From: Sipunculus nudus
Taxonomy: Eukaryota > Annelida > Sipuncula > Golfingiida > Sipunculidae
Reading direction: 5' to 3'
Assembly: GCA_026874595.1 (NCBI GenBank)
Contig: CM049321.1
Span: forward strand, 3,524,979 to 3,588,978
Length of the DNA stretch: 64,000 nt
Shown in pieces: positions 28,749 to 40,869 of this stretch (within the stretch, counting starts at the first letter, position 1; the number at the start of each line of letters is the position of its first letter). Position numbers and translations under genes: made by a program. Under the pieces are notes generated by a model, which worked only from the letters and a program-made list of their open reading frames with translations, was not told the origin of the DNA and made no database searches.

Positions 28749-31103
28749 TCACGGAAATACTACAGAGAAGGCGGCCATCTTAATAGTCATTACCTTCAGG
28801 TCATAAGTAAACCAGAATAAACCCTGAGAAAACCAGAAATCACAGAATACTACAGAGAAGGCGGCCATCTTAATAGTCATTACCTTCAGGTCATAAGTAA
28901 ACCAGAATAAACCCTGAGAAAACCAGAAATCACAGAATACTACAGAGAAGGCGGCCAACTTAATAGTCATTACCTTCAGGTCATTAGTAAACCAGAATAA
29001 ACCCAGAGAAAACCAGAAATCACAGAAATACTACAGAGAAGGCGGCCATCTTAATAGTCATTACCTTCAGGTCATTAGTAAACCAGAATAAACCCTGAGA
29101 AAACCAGAAATCACAGAATACTACAGAGAAGGCGGCCATCTTAATAGTCATTACCTTCAGATCATTAGTAAACCAGAATAAACCCTGAGAAAACCAGAAA
29201 TCACAGAATACTACAGAGAAGGCGGCCAACTTAATAGTCATTACCTTCAGGTCATTAGTAAACCAGAATAAACCCTGAGAAAACCAGACATCACAGAAAT
29301 ACTACATAGAAGGCGGCCAACTTAATAGTAATTACCTTCAGGTCATTAGTAAACCAGAATAAACCCTGAGAAAACCAGAAATCACAGAATACTACAGAGA
29401 AGGCGGCCAACTTAATAGTCATTACCTTCAGGTCATTAGTAAACCAGAATAAACCCTGAGAAAACCAGAAATCACAGAAATACTACATAGAAGGCGGCCA
29501 ACTTAATAGTAATTACCTTCAGGTCATTAGTAAACCAGAATAAACCCTGAGAAAACCAGAAATCACAGAATACTACATAGAAGGCGGCCAACTTAATAGT
29601 AATTACCTTCAGGTCATTAGTAAACCAGAATAAACCCTGAGAAAACCAGAAATCACAGAAATACTACAGAGAAGGCGGCCAACTTTATAGTAATTACCTT
29701 CAGGTCATTAGTAAACCAGAATAAACCCTGAGAAAACCAGAAATCACAGAAATACTACAGAGAAGGCGGCCAACTTAATAGTAATTACCTTCAGGTCATT
29801 AGTAAACCAGAATAAACCCTGAGAAAACCAGAAATCACAGAATACTACAGAGAAGGCGGCCAACTTAATAGTCATTACCTTCAGGTCATTAGTAAACCAG
29901 AATAAACCCTGAGAAAACCAGAAATCACAGAAATACTACATAGAAGGCGGCCAACTTAATAGTCATTACCTTCAGGTCATTAGTAAACCAGAATAAACCC
30001 TGAGAAAACCAGAAATCACAGAATACTACATAGAAGGCGGCCAACTTAATAGTAATTACCTTCAGGTCATTAGTAAACCAGAATAAACCCAGAGAAAACC
30101 AGAAATCACAGAAATACTACAGAGAAGGCGGCCAACTTAATAGTAATTACCTTCAGGTCATTAGTAAACCAGAATAAACCCAGAGAAAACCAGAAATCAC
30201 AGAAATACTACAGAGAAGGCGGCCAACTTAATAGTAATTACCTTCAGGTCATTAGTAAACCAGAATAAACCCAGAGAAAACCAGAAATCACAGAAATACT
30301 ACAGAGAAGGCGGCCAACTTAATAGTAATTACCTTCAGGTCCTTAGTAAACCAGAATAAACCCAGAGAAAACCAGAAATCACAGAAATACTACAGAGAAG
30401 GCGGCCAACTTAATAGTAATTACCTTCAGGTCATTAGTAAACCAGAATAAACCCAGAGAAAACCAGAAATCACAGAAATACTACAGAGAAGGCGGCCATC
30501 TTAATAGTCATTACCTTCAGGTCATTAGTAAACCAGAATAAACCCAGAGAAAACCAGAAATCACAGAAATACTACAGAGAAGGCGGCCATCTTAATAGTC
30601 ATTACCTTCAGGTCCTTAGTAAACCAGAATAAACCCTGAGAAAACCAGAAATCACAGAAATACTACAGAGAAGGCGGCCAACTTAATAGTAATTACCTTC
30701 AGGTCATTAGTAAACCAGAATAAACCCAGAGAAAACCAGAAATCACAGAAATACTACAGAGAAGGCGGCCAACTTAATAGTCATTACCTTCAGGTCATTA
30801 GTAAACCAGAATAAACCCAGAGAAAACCAGAAATCACAGAATACTACAGAGAAGGCGGCCATCTTAATAGTCATTACCTTCAGGTCATTAGTAAACCAGA
30901 ATAAACCCAGAGAAAACCAGAAATCACAGAAATACTACAGAGAAGGCGGCCATCTTAATAGTCATTACCTTCAGGTCCTTAGTAAACCAGAATAAACCCT
31001 GAGAAAACCAGAAATCACAGAAATACTACAGAGAAGGCGGCCAACTTAATAGTAATTACCTTCAGGTCCTTAGTAAACCAGAATAAACCCAGAGAAAACC
31101 AGA
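28749..31103. repeat. Right copy of the 2,355-bp satellite duplication
   Basis: This copy shares CACGGAAATAC (28752), the CCATC-rich pair (28749, 29020) and CTTTATAG (29686) with the block immediately to its left, all offset by 2,355 bp. The resemblance weakens after about 30.3 kb, where GTCCTTAG monomers begin. The right limit given is simply one period and probably overshoots the true homology. Confidence 0.65.
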
Positions 31104-34100
31104 AATCACAGAAATACTACAGAGAAGGCGGCCAACTTAATAGTAATTACCTTCAGGTCCTTAGTAAACCAGAATAAACCCAGAGAAAACCAGAAATCAC
31201 AGAATACTACAGAGAAGGCGGCCAACTTAATAGTAATTACCTTCAGGTCCTTAGTAAACCAGAATAAACCCAGAGAAAACCAGAAATCACAGAAATACTA
31301 CAGAGAAGGCGGCCAACTTAATAGTAATTACCTTCAGGTCCTTAGTAAACCAGAATAAACCCAGAGAAAACCAGAAATCACAGAAATACTACAGAGAAGG
31401 CGGCCAACTTAATAGTAATTACCTTCAGGTCATTAGTAAACCAGAATAAACCCTGAGAAAACCAGAAATCACAGAAATACTACAGAGAAGGCGGCCATCT
31501 TAATAGTCATTACCTTCAGGTCATTAGTAAACCAGAATAAACCCTGAGAAAACCAGAAATCACAGAATACTACAGAGAAGGCGGCCAACTTAATAGTCAT
31601 TACCTTCAGGTCATTAGTAAACCAGAATAAACCCAGAGAAAACCAGAAATCACAGAAATACTACAGAGAAGGCGGCCAACTTAATAGTAATTACCTTCAG
31701 GTCATTAGTAAACCAGAATAAACCCAGAGAAAACCAGAAATCACAGAATACTACAGAGAAGGCGGCCATCTTAATAGTAATTACCTTCAGGTCCTTAGTA
31801 AACCAGAATAAACCCAGAGAAAACCAGAAATCACAGAAATACTACAGAGAAGGCGGCCAACTTAATAGTAATTACCTTCAGGTCCTTAGTAAACCAGAAT
31901 AAACCCTGAGAAAACCATACATCACAGAAATACTACAGAGAAGGCGGCCAACTTAATAGTAATTACCTTCAGGTCCTTAGTAAACCAGAATAAACCCTGA
32001 GAAAACCAGAAATCACAGAATACTACAGAGAAGGCGGCCAACTTAATAGTCATTACCTTCAGGTCCTTAGTAAACCAGAATAAACCCTGAGAAAACCAGA
32101 AATCACAGAAATACTACAGAGAAGGCGGCCAACTTAATAGTAATTACCTTCAGGTCCTTAGTAAACCAGAATAAACCCAGAGAAAACCAGAAATCACAGA
32201 AATACTACAGAGAAGGCGGCCAACTTAATAGTAATTACCTTCAGGTCCTTAGTAAACCAGAATAAACCCTGAGAAAACCATACATCACAGAAATACTACA
32301 GAGAAGGCGGCCAACTTAATAGTAATTACCTTCAGGTCCTTAGTAAACCAGAATAAACCCAGAGAAAACCAGAAATCACAGAAATACTACAGAGAAGGCG
32401 GCCAACTTAATAGTAATTACCTTCAGGTCCTTAGTAAACCAGAATAAACCCAGAGAAAACCAGAAATCACAGAAATACTACAGAGAAGGCGGCCAACTTA
32501 ATAGTAATTACCTTCAGGTCATTAGTAAACCAGAATAAACCCTGAGAAAACCAGAAATCACAGAAATACTACAGAGAAGGCGGCCATCTTAATAGTCATT
32601 ACCTTCAGGTCATAAGTAAACCAGAATAAACCCTGAGAAAACCAGAAATCACAGAATACTACAGAGAAGGCGGCCAACTTAATAGTCATTACCTTCAGGT
32701 CATTAGTAAACCAGAATAAACCCAGAGAAAACCAGAAATCACAGAAATACTACAGAGAAGGCGGCCAACTTAATAGTAATTACCTTCAGGTCATTAGTAA
32801 ACCAGAATAAACCCAGAGAAAACCAGAAATCACAGAATACTACAGAGAAGGCGGCCAACTTAATAGTCATTACCTTCAGGTCATTAGTAAACCAGAATAA
32901 ACCCAGAGAAAACCAGAAATCACAGAAATACTACAGAGAAGGCGGCCAACTTAATAGTAATTACCTTCAGGTCCTTAGTAAACCAGAATAAACCCAGAGA
33001 AAACCAGAAATCACAGAATACTACAGAGAAGGCGGCCAACTTAATAGTAATTACCTTCAGGTCATTAGTAAACCAGAATAAACCCAGAGAAAACCAGAAA
33101 TCACAGAATACTACAGAGAAGGCGGCCATCTTAATAGTCATTACCTTCAGGTCATTAGTAAACCAGAATAAACCCAGAGAAAACCAGAAATCACAGAATA
33201 CTACAGAGAAGGCGGCCAACTTAATAGTAATTACCTTCAGGTCCTTAGTAAACCAGAATAAACCCTGAGAAAACCATACATCACAGAAATACTACAGAGA
33301 AGGCGGCCATCTTAATAGTCATTACCTTCAGGTCATTAGTAAACCAGAATAAACCCAGAGAAAACCAGAAATCACAGAAATACTACAGAGAAGGCGGCCA
33401 ACTTAATAGTAATTACCTTCAGGTCCTTAGTAAACCAGAATAAACCCAGAGAAAACCAGAAATCACAGAATACTACAGAGAAGGCGGCCAACTTAATAGT
33501 AATTACCTTCAGGTCATTAGTAAACCAGAATAAACCCAGAGAAAACCAGAAATCACAGAATACTACAGAGAAGGCGGCCATCTTAATAGTCATTACCTTC
33601 AGGTCCTTAGTAAACCAGAATAAACCCTGAGAAAACCAGAAATCACAGAAATACTACAGAGAAGGCGGCCAACTTAATAGTAATTACCTTCAGGTCATTA
33701 GTAAACCAGAATAAACCCTGAGAAAACCATACATCACAGAAATACTACAGAGAAGGCGGCCATCTTAATAGTCATTACCTTCAGGTCCTTAGTAAACCAG
33801 AATAAACCCTGAGAAAACCAGAAATCACAGAAATACTACAGAGAAGGCGGCCAACTTAATAGTAATTACCTTCAGGTCATTAGTAAACCAGAATAAACCC
33901 TGAGAAAACCAGAAATCACAGAAATACTACAGAGAAGGCGGCCAACTTAATAGTAATTACCTTCAGGTTATTAGTAAACCAGAATAAACCCAGAGAAAAC
34001 CAGAAATCACAGAAATACTACAGAGAAGGCGGCCATCTTAATAGTCATTACCTTCAGGTCATTAGTAAACCAGAATAAACCCAGAGAAAACCAGAAATCA

Positions 34101-34160
34101 CAGAAATACTACAGAGAAGGCGGCCATCTTAATAGTCATTACCTTCAGGTCCTTAGTAAA
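30340..34160. repeat. Satellite sub-block enriched in the GTCCTTAG variant
   Basis: Within this interval a large share of monomers read GTCCTTAG in place of GTCATTAG. The variant is essentially absent from 1 to 30 kb and reappears only sporadically afterwards (for example near 35790 and 38140). CCATACATC monomers also occur here (near 31918, 32279, 33278 and 33728). Such local clustering of one substitution indicates regional homogenisation. Confidence 0.75.
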
Positions 34161-34449
34161 CCAGAATAAACCCTGAGAAAACCAGAAATCACAGAAATAC
34201 TACAGAGAAGGCGGCCAACTTAATAGTAATTACCTTCAGGTCATTAGTAAACCAGAATAAACCCAGAGAAAACCAGAAATCACAGAAATACTACAGAGAA
34301 GGCGGCCAACTTAATAGTAATTACCTTCAGGTCATTAGTAAACCAGAATAAACCCTGAGAAAACCAGAAATCACAGAAATACTACAGAGAAGGCGGCCAA
34401 CTTAATAGTCATTACCTTCAGGTCATTAGTAAACCAGAATAAACCCTGA

Positions 34450-37400
34450 GAAAACCAGAAATCACAGAATACTACATAGAAGGCGGCCAACTTAATAGTA
34501 ATTACCTTCAGGTCATTAGTAAACCAGAATAAACCCAGAGAAAACCAGAAATCACAGAAATACTACAGAGAAGGCGGCCAACTTAATAGTAATTACCTTC
34601 AGGTCATTAGTAAACCAGAATAAACCCAGAGAAAACCAGAAATCACAGAAATACTACAGAGAAGGCGGCCAACTTAATAGTAATTACCTTCAGGTCATTA
34701 GTAAACCAGAATAAACCCAGAGAAAACCAGAAATCACAGAAATACTACAGAGAAGGCGGCCAACTTAATAGTAATTACCTTCAGGTCATTAGTAAACCAG
34801 AATAAACCCTGAGAAAACCAGAAATCACAGAAATACTACAGAGAAGGCGGCCAACTTAATAGTCATTACCTTCAGGTCATTAGTAAACCAGAATAAACCC
34901 TGAGAAAACCAGAAATCACAGAAATACTACAGAGAAGGCGGCCAACTTAATAGTCATTACCTTCAGGTCATTAGTAAACCAGAATAAACCCTGAGAAAAC
35001 CAGAAATCACAGAATACTACATAGAAGGCGGCCAACTTAATAGTAATTACCTTCAGGTCATTAGTAAACCAGAATAAACCCTGAGAAAACCAGAAATCAC
35101 AGAAATACTACATAGAAGGCGGCCAACTTAATAGTAATTACCTTCAGGTCATTAGTAAACCAGAATAAACCCTGAGAAAACCAGAAATCACAGAAATACT
35201 ACATAGAAGGCGGCCAACTTAATAGTAATTACCTTCAGGTCATTAGTAAACCAGAATAAACCCTGAGAAAACCAGAAATCACAGAAATACTACATAGAAG
35301 GCGGCCAACTTAATAGTAATTACCTTCAGGTCATTAGTAAACCAGAATAAACCCAGAGAAAACCAGAAATCACAGAAATACTACATAGAAGGCGGCCAAC
35401 TTAATAGTCATTACCTTCAGGTCATTAGTAAACCAGAATAAACCCTGAGAAAACCAGAAATCACAGAAATACTACATAGAAGGCGGCCAACTTAATAGTA
35501 ATTACCTTCAGGTCATTAGTAAACCAGAATAAACCCTGAGAAAACCAGAAATCACAGAAATACTACATAGAAGGCGGCCAACTTAATAGTAATTACCTTC
35601 AGGTCATTAGTAAACCAGAATAAACCCTGAGAAAACCAGAAATCACAGAAATACTACATAGAAGGCGGCCAACTTAATAGTAATTACCTTCAGGTCATTA
35701 GTAAACCAGAATAAACCCAGAGAAAACCAGAAATCACAGAAATACTACATAGAAGGCGGCCAACTTAATAGTAATTACCTTCAGGTCCTTAGTAAACCAG
35801 AATAAACCCAGAGAAAACCAGAAATCACAGAAATACTACAGAGAAGGCGGCCAACTTAATAGTAATTACCTTCAGGTCATTAGTAAACCAGAATAAACCC
35901 TGAGAAAACCAGAAATCACAGAATACTACATAGAAGGCGGCCAACTTAATAGTAATTACCTTCAGGTCATTAGTAAACCAGAATAAACCCAGAGAAAACC
36001 AGAAATCACAGAAATACTACAGAGAAGGCGGCCAACTTAATAGTAATTACCTTCAGGTCATTAGTAAACCAGAATAAACCCTGAGAAAACCAGAAATCAC
36101 AGAATACTACATAGAAGGCGGCCAACTTAATAGTAATTACCTTCAGGTCATTAGTAAACCAGAATAAACCCTGAGAAAACCAGAAATCACAGAAATACTA
36201 CAGAGAAGGCGGCCAACTTAATAGTAATTACCTTCAGGTCATTAGTAAACCAGAATAAACCCTGAGAAAACCAGAAATCACAGAATACTACATAGAAGGC
36301 GGCCAACTTAATAGTAATTACCTTCAGGTCATTAGTAAACCAGAATAAACCCAGAGAAAACCAGAAATCACAGAAATACTACAGAGAAGGCGGCCAACTT
36401 AATAGTAATTACCTTCAGGTCATTAGTAAACCAGAATAAACCCTGAGAAAACCAGAAATCACAGAATACTACATAGAAGGCGGCCAACTTAATAGTAATT
36501 ACCTTCAGGTCATTAGTAAACCAGAATAAACCCTGAGAAAACCAGAAATCACAGAAATACTACATAGAAGGCGGCCAACTTAATAGTAATTACCTTCAGG
36601 TCATTAGTAAACCAGAATAAACCCTGAGAAAACCAGAAATCACAGAAATACTACAGAGAAGGCGGCCAACTTTATAGTAATTACCTTCAGGTCATTAGTA
36701 AACCAGAATAAACCCTGAGAAAACCAGAAATCACAGAAATACTACAGAGAAGGCGGCCAACTTAATAGTAATTACCTTCAGGTCATTAGTAAACCAGAAT
36801 AAACCCTGAGAAAACCAGAAATCACAGAATACTACAGAGAAGGCGGCCAACTTAATAGTCATTACCTTCAGGTCATTAGTAAACCAGAATAAACCCTGAG
36901 AAAACCAGAAATCACAGAAATACTACATAGAAGGCGGCCAACTTAATAGTCATTACCTTCAGGTCATTAGTAAACCAGAATAAACCCTGAGAAAACCAGA
37001 AATCACAGAATACTACATAGAAGGCGGCCAACTTAATAGTAATTACCTTCAGGTCATTAGTAAACCAGAATAAACCCTGAGAAAACCAGAAATCACAGAA
37101 ATACTACATAGAAGGCGGCCAACTTAATAGTAATTACCTTCAGGTCATTAGTAAACCAGAATAAACCCAGAGAAAACCAGAAATCACAGAAATACTACAG
37201 AGAAGGCGGCCAACTTAATAGTAATTACCTTCAGGTCATTAGTAAACCAGAATAAACCCAGAGAAAACCAGAAATCACAGAAATACTACAGAGAAGGCGG
37301 CCAACTTAATAGTAATTACCTTCAGGTCATTAGTAAACCAGAATAAACCCAGAGAAAACCAGAAATCACAGAAATACTACAGAGAAGGCGGCCAACTTAA

Positions 37401-37870
37401 TAGTAATTACCTTCAGGTCATTAGTAAACCAGAATAAACCCTGAGAAAACCAGAAATCACAGAATACTACATAGAAGGCGGCCAACTTAATAGTAATTAC
37501 CTTCAGGTCATTAGTAAACCAGAATAAACCCTGAGAAAACCAGAAATCACAGAAATACTACATAGAAGGCGGCCAACTTAATAGTAATTACCTTCAGGTC
37601 ATTAGTAAACCAGAATAAACCCAGAGAAAACCAGAAATCACAGAAATACTACAGAGAAGGCGGCCAACTTAATAGTAATTACCTTCAGGTCATTAGTAAA
37701 CCAGAATAAACCCTGAGAAAACCAGAAATCACAGAATACTACATAGAAGGCGGCCAACTTAATAGTAATTACCTTCAGGTCATTAGTAAACCAGAATAAA
37801 CCCTGAGAAAACCAGAAATCACAGAAATACTACATAGAAGGCGGCCAACTTAATAGTAATTACCTTCAGG
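34450..37870. repeat. Satellite sub-block enriched in the ACATAGAAGG variant with GTAATT
   Basis: Most monomers here carry GTAATT. Many also carry ACATAGAAGG in place of ACAGAGAAGG, often in runs (for example seven or more consecutive monomers around 35.1-35.8 kb). The single CTTTATAG monomer at about 36673 links this block to the ones at 27331 and 29686. Its local uniformity differs from the left half of the array, which is a mosaic of CCATC, ATCATTAG and GTCATAAG types. Confidence 0.65.
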
Positions 37871-39410
37871 TCATTAGTAAACCAGAATAAACCCAGAGAA
37901 AACCAGAAATCACAGAAATACTACAGAGAAGGCGGCCAACTTAATAGTCATTACCTTCAGTTCATTAGTAAACCAGAATAAACCCAGAGAAAACCAGAAA
38001 TCACAGAATACTACAGAGAAGGCGGCCAACTTAATAGTCATTACCTTCAGGTCATAAGTAAACCAGAATAAACCCAGAGAAAACCAGAAATCACAGAATA
38101 CTACAGAGAAGGCGGCCAACTTAATAGTAATTACCTTCAGGTCCTTAGTAAACCAGAATAAACCCAGAGAAAACCAGAAATCACAGAAATACTACAGAGA
38201 AGGCGGCCAACTTAATAGTCATTACCTTCAGGTCATAAGTAAACCAGAATAAACCCAGAGAAAACCAGAAATCACAGAAATACTACAGAGAAGGCGGCCA
38301 ACTTAATAGTCATTACCTTCAGGTCATTAGTAAACCAGAATAAACCCAGAGAAAACCAGAAATCACAGAAATACTACATAGAAGGCGGCCAACTTAATAG
38401 TCATTACCTTCAGGTCATTAGTAAACCAGAATAAACCCTGAGAAAACCAGAAATCACAGAATACTACAGAGAAGGCGGCCAACTTAATAGTCATTACCTT
38501 CAGGTCATTAGTAAACCAGAATAAACCCAGAGAAAACCAGAAATCACAGAAATACTACAGAGAAGGCGGCCAACTTAATAGTAATTACCTTCAGGTCATT
38601 AGTAAACCAGAATAAACCCAGAGAAAACCAGAAATCACAGAAATACTACATAGAAGGCGGCCAACTTAATAGTCATTACCTTCAGGTCATTAGTAAACCA
38701 GAATAAACCCTGAGAAAACCAGAAATCACAGAATACTACAGAGAAGGCGGCCAACTTAATAGTAATTACCTTCAGGTCATAAGTAAACCAGAATAAACCC
38801 AGAGAAAACCAGAAATCACAGAAATACTACAGAGAAGGCGGCCAACTTAATAGTCATTACCTTCAGGTCATTAGTAAACCAGAATAAACCCAGAGAAAAC
38901 CAGAAATCACAGAAATACTACATAGAAGGCGGCCAACTTAATAGTCATTACCTTCAGGTCATTAGTAAACCAGAATAAACCCTGAGAAAACCAGAAATCA
39001 CAGAATACTACAGAGAAGGCGGCCAACTTAATAGTCATTACCTTCAGGTCATTAGTAAACCAGAATAAACCCAGAGAAAACCAGAAATCACAGAAATACT
39101 ACAGAGAAGGCGGCCAACTTAATAGTAATTACCTTCAGGTCATTAGTAAACTAGAATAAACCCAGAGAAAACCAGAAATCACAGAAATACTACAGAGAAG
39201 GCGGCCAACTTAATAGTCATTACCTTCAGGTCATTAGTAAACCAGAATAAACCCAGAGAAAACCAGAAATCACAGAAATACTACAGAGAAGGCGGCCAAC
39301 TTAATAGTAATTACCTTCAGGTCATTAGTAAACCAGAATAAACCCAGAGAAAACCAGAAATCACAGAAATACTACAGAGAAGGCGGCCAACTTAATAGTA
39401 ATTACCTTCA

Positions 39411-39620
39411 GATCACTGAACAAGAGTAATCCAAGAGTAAACAAGAAATCACTTTTCAAATTGGTCGCAAAGTCAATATATACTAACAGCCTGTAAATTA
39501 AAGGGGGCACAAATCCACTAGACGCATAAGAACATTTCTAAGCAGGAATTAGCAGTAATTCATTAAAATTGTCGCAGTCCAAGTCAGAAATCACATAAAA
39601 AAGTACAGACAAGGAAGATA
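39411..39620. repeat. Array edge with two decayed monomer-like fragments
   Basis: The last canonical monomer breaks off after TTACCTTCAG. The following 40 bases (ATCACTGAACAAGAGTAATC and on to AAACAAGAAATCAC) still follow the monomer consensus imperfectly. A second stretch at about 39580-39615 (CAGAAATCACATAAAAAAGT then ACAGACAAGGAAG) resembles the CAGAAATCAC...ACAGAGAAGG half of a monomer. Divergence rising at the edge is the usual pattern for a satellite homogenised by unequal exchange. Confidence 0.6.
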
Positions 39621-40694
39621 AATTGTTAGATTTAAAAAGATAAACAGTCATTGGCGGATTTTAATGACTTTTCTCGAGTGTCATTGTTACAATTTTTTTA
39701 GGTTAAATGTATCACCGTGGTTTTTTGCCGGGGTGGATAAAGGATTTAAGAAAAGAGGAGGCTCAACAGCCAGAGGCAGGAGAATAAAACTAGAATGCCA
39801 GTAGATTGTATATATCTCCTGCACCCAGAAGCAAAATGTATTAACTTGGTTTAAAATGGAGTTAATACAGGAAGAAGTAACATTGGCTCTGAATGTCACA
39901 ATGCCACAAGCTAGGATACATTATAGTCGGCGGCGAGACTGCGGGAAGTGAGCATCTCCCGCCCACCACAATTAGCTTATCATATTCGTGTTATACGATA
40001 GGTTTAAGTAGAACAGTACAGTCGTAAGGAGTAGCTATGGTGCATAGCTGAGGACTAGATAGTGCTCATGTGGTAGCATGTTTAATTAAAAATGTATATT
40101 ATTATAATTGTGGAGTTCCCATTGTTTTATTATAGATTGGCTTTGATAAGGAGTGTGTATTAGGAATACACATGTGCATATTATATTATATTCGGGTGTG
40201 CATTATTCATCGATGTATCTATAGTTAAATGCTATAATCAGGGGCAGCAGCGCATACAGCTCTTTGACGCTCTGATATACACCCTAACCCAGTTTACTTG
40301 CTAAGGTGAGACACAACATCTGGCTCTGCTTATCGGTATTAAGTGTGTTTTATTACATTTCCATTGGCGTGTATTATCATGGGGAAAAGGCATTTGCCTA
40401 CACATCAAATAGCTGACCATTATTTAGCTACAATTTCGTGTTATGCTTTCTTAGAAGTTAGCTTTTTCTTTCCAAACAGTGTGTTATAAACATGGCACTA
40501 AGTGTGTACAACATCTATGTATACAGGTGCTAAGATTTCAGGTTACCCTCATTTCAGGTTATCGCCGTTATCTGAAAGCCAAGTGATAATTTGATGTGCT
40601 TTTTACTCATATAATTTCAGTGAACCAAACCACGCAAAAGATGGAATCTCTGTATAGAAAAAACAGTTGTTGCAGAATAATAATTATATTGTTG

Positions 40695-40695
<1 letters not shown>

Positions 40696-40743
<48 letters not shown>
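40696..40743. repeat. (TA)n microsatellite
   Basis: About 48 bases of uninterrupted TA dinucleotides. It lies downstream of the VWD gene and is one of at least six TA tracts in the non-satellite part of the window. Confidence 0.95.
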
Positions 40744-40747
<4 letters not shown>

Positions 40748-40851
40748 ACAGCACATTACATAGAAACATAGGACCTTTAAAAGTTTGAGACAAAAATACG
40801 AATTTTAAGTAAATTAACTAAATGAAACAAGCGCTTTGTGTGTGTGGTGGT

Positions 40852-40869
40852 GGGGGGGGGGGGGGGGGG
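40852..40869 (+). repeat. Poly-G run of 18, preceded by GTGTGTGGTGGT
   Basis: Eighteen consecutive G residues follow a GT/GGT-rich lead-in. The true length of such a homopolymer is uncertain in sequencing data. A single long G run could also fold into a G-quadruplex. Confidence 0.9.

Larger units (their letters stand above)
1..39414. repeat. Satellite DNA array, 90/91-bp monomer, about 435 copies
   Basis: This is an uninterrupted head-to-tail tandem array. One monomer on the + strand runs from CAGAGAAAACCAGAAATCAC through GAAGGCGGCCAACTTAATAG and the TTACCTTCAGG segment to AAACCAGAATAAACC. Length is 90 bp when the centre reads CACAGAATAC and 91 bp when it reads CACAGAAATAC. Variation is confined to a few sites: CCAAC/CCATC, GTCATT/GTAATT/GTTATT, GTCATTAG/GTCATAAG/GTCCTTAG/ATCATTAG, CCCAGAG/CCCTGAG, ACAGAG/ACATAG, CAGAAATC/CATACATC. 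No foreign insertion, inversion or unique sequence is visible in 39 kb. The array is already in mid-repeat at base 1, so its true length is greater. Long satellites of this kind commonly form pericentromeric, subtelomeric or interstitial heterochromatin. Which one applies here cannot be read from the sequence. Confidence 0.98.

Noticed and set aside
2555-38119. Many minus-strand open frames of 69-99 codons inside the satellite, all with the same 30-residue repeat
   Set aside because: They are translations of consecutive 90-bp monomers. The 91-bp monomers break the frame, there is no upstream promoter or splice logic, and all variation follows the satellite, not codon positions.
1-39414. CRISPR-like regular repeats
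   Set aside because: There are no unique spacers between the repeats, the whole 90/91-bp unit is repeated, and the DNA is clearly eukaryotic.
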